The notes beneath the pieces are model-generated. The model did no database searches, was not told the origin of the DNA, and saw nothing but the letters and a program-made list of their open reading frames with translations. A program made the translations under genes and the position numbers. Of a DNA stretch of 9,311 nucleotides, positions 6,353-9,311 are shown piece by piece (the first letter of the stretch is position 1; every line of letters starts with the position of its first letter). This stretch comes from an uncultured Pirellula sp. GTDB taxonomy: Bacteria; Planctomycetota; Planctomycetia; Pirellulales; Pirellulaceae. The DNA is taken from assembly GCA_903837255.1 (NCBI GenBank), contig CAILTZ010000804.1, forward strand, positions 1-9,311. Reading direction: 5' to 3'.

Positions 6353-7273
6353 GTGCCGATCGTTTCATGTTCGCAATGTCAAACCAAACTCAACGCTCCG
6401 GATACGGCCTCAGGTAAGAAGGTCAAATGCCGCTGTGGGGCTTTGGTCGATGTCCCGGAGGGTCCCAAGACTAGCTCACCGGCGAAAGCTCAGGCGGCAA
6501 AGCCCCAGGCAAAGGCGTCGTCGCCCACCAACAACATGGGCCAACTGCTCGATCAGCTCACCGCAAGCGATTTCTCTCGAGCCGAGAAAAAAGTTGAAAG
6601 CACCGGGCCTTCGCAAAAACAAAAAGACACCCAAGCCCTCGATGTGTTCAAAGACCCAGCGAGCAAGTCGAAGAAACGCGGAGCATTTAACGGTGGAAGT
6701 GGACGCTCGTCTAGTGGCGGTATGGAGGATCTCGATGGGATTGCGACGATCTACTTTGTGGTTGGCGGACTGCAGCTAGTAGGCTTGATCATGGGTATTA
6801 TCGCTGCCGTCTTAAGTTCGGGTGTGATGTCCATCGCCGCGATACCCTTACTGCTCCTAATCTCGATCCCAACTGCAGTGTATGACGTGCTAGCCGGCAT
6901 CGGACTCAAGAAGCGTCAGCCCTGGGGTTGGTGGCTTGGGGCTATCGGAATCGGATGGGTCGCCGGAGTCACTCTCCTCGGGGCCTTAGGAAATATCCTG
7001 ACAGACATTGCTATCGGCCAAGGAAAACTCGATGCCTCCAAGGGAGTGAGCTCATTTGTCAATGGCACTATCTTTATAGCTATTTTTTTCGGAGCCATCT
7101 TGATGCTTCGCCAAATGATTCAGAAAGAAATAATGAAGAAGTACAACGTACAAGTCGCCCCTGCTTTAGCATGGTTCCTTTGCCTCTTCGGCGGTTTGCT
7201 GCTAGGGATCGCTTACATGGTCTTTATGCTGGTTTTCGTCTCCAGACTGATATCCCTCGGCACGAGTACTTGA
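6353..7273 (+). CDS. Zinc-ribbon protein with about five membrane segments, function unknown
   Basis: A 306-residue predicted inner-membrane protein. The N-terminus, MPIVSCSQCQTKLNAPD, followed by GKKVKCRCG, holds a short zinc ribbon: C6-x2-C9 and C26-x-C28. This N-terminal cassette is common in planctomycete membrane proteins. Residues 38-125 are a hydrophilic Lys/Ser/Gln-rich linker containing GGSGRSSSGG. Hydrophobic segments then lie at about 130-155, 158-183, 192-217, 237-256 and 269-297; KKRQPWGWW (186-194) marks a loop before the third. The frame is open from a GTG at 6263, but those 30 extra residues look non-coding. The GTG at 6353 starts directly at the zinc ribbon, with AGGA 12 nt upstream. 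The ribbon should face the cytoplasm. The gene ends 4 bp from the convergent deacetylase gene. No specific function can be assigned. Confidence 0.8.
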   Translation: MPIVSCSQCQTKLNAPDTASGKKVKCRCGALVDVPEGPKTSSPAKAQAAKPQAKASSPTNNMGQLLDQLTASDFSRAEKKVESTGPSQKQKDTQALDVFKDPASKSKKRGAFNGGSGRSSSGGMEDLDGIATIYFVVGGLQLVGLIMGIIAAVLSSGVMSIAAIPLLLLISIPTAVYDVLAGIGLKKRQPWGWWLGAIGIGWVAGVTLLGALGNILTDIAIGQGKLDASKGVSSFVNGTIFIAIFFGAILMLRQMIQKEIMKKYNVQVAPALAWFLCLFGGLLLGIAYMVFMLVFVSRLISLGTST

Positions 7274-7277
7274 CCAG

Positions 7278-8201
7278 CTAGGCAGTCATACCTCGCAAGT
7301 GCGCATCGACGCACTCGGGCATGTGCTGCAAATGATAGCCACCTTCGAGCAGCGAGACCAAGCGACCTTGGCAATGCTCTCGAGCTAGACCTGCGATCCA
7401 CTTGCCCGCCTCGAAGTAGTGCTCTGCCTCCAAGCTCAATCCTCCTACCGGATCGGCCACATGCGCGTCGAATCCGGCGCTCAAGAGAATCAAATCGGGC
7501 TTGATTTTTTGGGCAAGCTTTTCGGTCTGGGTTGCAAGCTGATCGAGAAAGGACTTTGGACCCGTGTCGGCCGGCACGGGGATGTTGACTTTCGTACCCG
7601 TGGCGGCCCCTGCTCCGGTCTCTTCTTTGCGGCCCGTTCCTGGATAAAAAGGAAAACGATGGATCGAAACGAACCCCACCGAGGGGTCCTCCCAGAAAGA
7701 GGCTTGGGTGCCGTTGCCATGATGAACGTCCCAATCGACGATCAGGACGCTATGGCAACCGAGCGTTCGCGCGCATTGGGCTGCGATCGAGATGTTGTTG
7801 AGCAAGCAGAATCCCATCGGAGCGTCTTGGAGTGCATGATGTCCCGGGGGGCGAATGGCGCAAAAGGCTTGGGTGTCCTCACCGTTGAACACGCGGCGAA
7901 CTGCATCGCATGCGGCTCCTGCCCCGAGCGTGGCGGCATCCCAGGAACCGATCGAAACGACCGTATCGGATTCTACTCGACCAGCCCCTTGGTCGCACCA
8001 TCGATGGAGTTGCTCGATGTACGATTCGGTATGATTTCGCCTGCATTGCTCGACGGTTGCCGCGAGCCAATTCGGTTTGGTCGACTGCTTGATCCAACCT
8101 TTTTTCTCCAGCATCGCATTGACGTTCGCGATGCGAGCTACGCACTCGGGGTGGTTCCCGGTGTTGTGTTTCTCGAAGATTTCGCTGTGATACAATAACA
8201 T
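7278..8201 (-). CDS. Histone deacetylase-family zinc hydrolase
   Basis: A predicted zinc-dependent deacetylase or amidohydrolase of the HDAC/AcuC/acetylpolyamine amidohydrolase superfamily; in bacteria the substrate may be an acetylated protein, polyamine or other amide. Numbering from the ATG at 8201 (307 residues), the N-terminus MLLYHSEIFEKHNTGNHPE fits the family. Active-site elements are RPPGHH (117-122, catalytic His pair), VDWDVHHGNGT (155-165, zinc ligands D158 and H160), SAGFD (241-245, third ligand D245) and EGGY (286-289, transition-state Tyr289). All are intact, so activity is expected. The length is full for the single-domain family. An ATG five codons earlier (8216) is equally possible; 8201 was chosen because the first strand then starts at once. 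It is divergent from the exported hydrolase gene and convergent with the zinc-ribbon gene. The exact substrate cannot be inferred. Confidence 0.92.
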   Translation of the reverse strand: MLLYHSEIFEKHNTGNHPECVARIANVNAMLEKKGWIKQSTKPNWLAATVEQCRRNHTESYIEQLHRWCDQGAGRVESDTVVSIGSWDAATLGAGAACDAVRRVFNGEDTQAFCAIRPPGHHALQDAPMGFCLLNNISIAAQCARTLGCHSVLIVDWDVHHGNGTQASFWEDPSVGFVSIHRFPFYPGTGRKEETGAGAATGTKVNIPVPADTGPKSFLDQLATQTEKLAQKIKPDLILLSAGFDAHVADPVGGLSLEAEHYFEAGKWIAGLAREHCQGRLVSLLEGGYHLQHMPECVDAHLRGMTA

Positions 8202-8231
8202 AATTCCATCCCGCATCGAATCTCAAAACGT

Positions 8232-8240
8232 TGTTATAAT
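8232..8240 (+). promoter_or_regulatory. Possible extended -10 promoter element (TGTTATAAT)
   Basis: TGTTATAAT matches the extended -10 pattern TGnTATAAT and lies 68 bp before the ATG of the exported hydrolase. No good -35 box is present about 17 bp upstream, as is usual for extended -10 promoters. The complementary strand reads TATAAC about 20-35 bp from the deacetylase start, so the same AT-rich spot could serve both divergent genes. This is a sequence match only. Confidence 0.4.
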
Positions 8241-8294
8241 CGATCGATGATTGTAGCCGCCTTGGATTCCCTCCGCATCCTCATGCATTCCCAC

Positions 8295-8300
8295 AAGGAG
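8295..8300 (+). promoter_or_regulatory. Strong ribosome binding site of the exported hydrolase gene
   Basis: AAGGAG lies 8 nt before the ATG at 8309. It is the best Shine-Dalgarno in the window and fixes the start of a gene whose end is outside the window. Confidence 0.75.
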
Positions 8301-8308
8301 CCCTCCCC

Positions 8309-9311
8309 ATGAAAAAACTATCCACGCAAACAACCGCCAACCGTAATTCGCTTGCCTCGGTCCTCTCAAGTTTAGGCCTCAGAGCAGCGAGTTTATCGAT
8401 AAGCCTCTGGGGCTTGACTGCACTTCAGACAACGGCCCTTGCAACCGAGCCAACGCCGGCCGATCCTGCTCCTGAGTCCAAGTATGCGATCAAGGACCTA
8501 GACGGCCATTTCCCATTCGCTGTCCCCGAGACGAAAGAAGCTTGGGAAACCCGCGCCAAAGAGCTCCGCCAACAGATGCTCGTCTCGTTGGGCATGTACC
8601 CAATGCCGACGTTGGCGCCGATGAAACCAGTGGTCCATTCCAGGCGCGAGCTCGATGGCTATGCGATCGAGAAGGTCTACTTCGAGAGCCTGCCGGGTCT
8701 GTTCGTCACCGGCAGTCTCTACACTCCAACGGCACCTTTGGCAGAAGGTCAAAAACGGCCCGCAGTGTTATGCCCCCACGGACACTGGGCCAACGGTCGC
8801 TTCTACTACACCTCGGATGCCGATATGAAACGGGAGTTGGCAAATGGTGCCGAACGATTCGAATCCGCTGCCCACAGTCCACTCCAGGCCCGTTGCGTTC
8901 AAATGGCCCGCATGGGGATCGTCGTTTTTCACTACGACATGATGGGCAATGCCGACAATCTTCAAATCAGCGCCGAGCGGGTGCACGGCTTTGGAAACCC
9001 CAAAGTATCCAACCCAGAAGTGGCGGCTGGAAAATGGTTGCTCTACAGCACCACCGCCGAAGGCATGCTGCAGAACATCATGGGGATCCAAACGATCAAC
9101 AGCATCCAATCTCTAGAGTTTGTTTTGCAGCGTTCAGACGTGGATCCCAAACGGATTTCGATCACCGGAGCCAGCGGTGGCGGAACACAAACCTTCGTCG
9201 CTTCGGCGATCGAACCTCGCTTCGCAGGGGCTTATCCGGTCGTCATGGTCAGCACCTCGATGCAGGGTGGCTGCACCTGCGAAAATGCTGTCGGACTGAG
9301 GGTCAACACCG
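8309..9311 (+). CDS. Exported alpha/beta hydrolase (acetylxylan-esterase-like), C-terminus cut by window edge
   Basis: An open frame from the ATG at 8309 runs 334 codons to the edge without a stop. The start has a strong AAGGAG. Residues 1-45 look like a signal peptide: MKK, a hydrophobic stretch ending in ISLWGLTALQTTALA, with cleavage after Ala45; the enzyme should act in the periplasm or outside the cell. An alpha/beta-hydrolase core follows: PAVLCPHGHW (151-160, oxyanion-hole region), MGIVVFHYDMMG (202-213) and the nucleophile elbow GASGGG (287-292, Ser289). QGGCTCENA (319-327) is a cysteine-bearing motif I recall from planctomycete hydrolases of this kind. The acid and His of the triad should lie beyond the window. 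Similar proteins are often named acetylxylan esterase or dienelactone hydrolase; ester hydrolysis is likely, but the substrate is inferred. It is divergent from the deacetylase gene. Confidence 0.82.
   Translation, partial: MKKLSTQTTANRNSLASVLSSLGLRAASLSISLWGLTALQTTALATEPTPADPAPESKYAIKDLDGHFPFAVPETKEAWETRAKELRQQMLVSLGMYPMPTLAPMKPVVHSRRELDGYAIEKVYFESLPGLFVTGSLYTPTAPLAEGQKRPAVLCPHGHWANGRFYYTSDADMKRELANGAERFESAAHSPLQARCVQMARMGIVVFHYDMMGNADNLQISAERVHGFGNPKVSNPEVAAGKWLLYSTTAEGMLQNIMGIQTINSIQSLEFVLQRSDVDPKRISITGASGGGTQTFVASAIEPRFAGAYPVVMVSTSMQGGCTCENAVGLRVNT

Noticed and set aside
7419..8198. 259-codon plus-strand open frame opposite the deacetylase gene
   Set aside because: It lies fully antisense to a gene with all HDAC active-site motifs; its own translation shows no family features, and long antisense frames are common in GC-rich DNA.
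8498..9109. Two minus-strand open frames (84 and 113 codons)
   Set aside because: Both are antisense to the exported hydrolase, which has a strong ribosome site, signal peptide and nucleophile elbow.

Overview
The window looks like chromosomal DNA of a planctomycete, probably of the Pirellula/Rhodopirellula type. Three things point there: a BBP7-type outer-membrane beta-barrel protein (a family I know from planctomycetes), a zinc-ribbon membrane protein with the usual planctomycete N-terminal pattern, and an exported alpha/beta hydrolase of a type common in that phylum. The assignment comes from remembered family patterns, not from a search.

Layout: on the minus strand, read right to left from about 5.8 kb, lie an AAA-type ATPase with a C-terminal PD-(D/E)XK-like domain (4256-5812), a BBP7-like outer-membrane protein (2241-4076), pyrroline-5-carboxylate reductase proC (1344-2177), prephenate dehydrogenase tyrA (428-1282) and the first 154 codons of purL (1-462, running off the left edge). 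proC, tyrA and purL are closely packed, with a 61-bp gap and then a 35-bp overlap. They look like one housekeeping biosynthesis cluster for proline, tyrosine and purines.

From 5813 to 6352 there is no credible gene. This stretch is a mosaic of repeats: two tandem 42-bp palindromic units at the ATPase 5' end, a 10-11-bp tandem repeat, an 18-bp-stem hairpin, a GGTGATT microrepeat and a CTTTGCG-type repeat. To the right lie a plus-strand zinc-ribbon/multi-TM protein (6353-7273), a convergent minus-strand histone-deacetylase-like hydrolase only 4 bp away (7278-8201), and a divergent, exported alpha/beta hydrolase (8309 to beyond the right edge).

The most distinctive part is the ATPase with its 5' palindromes. 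The hexamer CGATCG occurs 22 times by eye in the window but not once between 4254 and 6356, exactly the ATPase plus repeat block. That suggests the block has a different history from its neighbours. I see no transposase, integrase, tRNA, rRNA or CRISPR array. I cannot show that an undescribed system is present; the ATPase and its paired palindromes are the best candidate.
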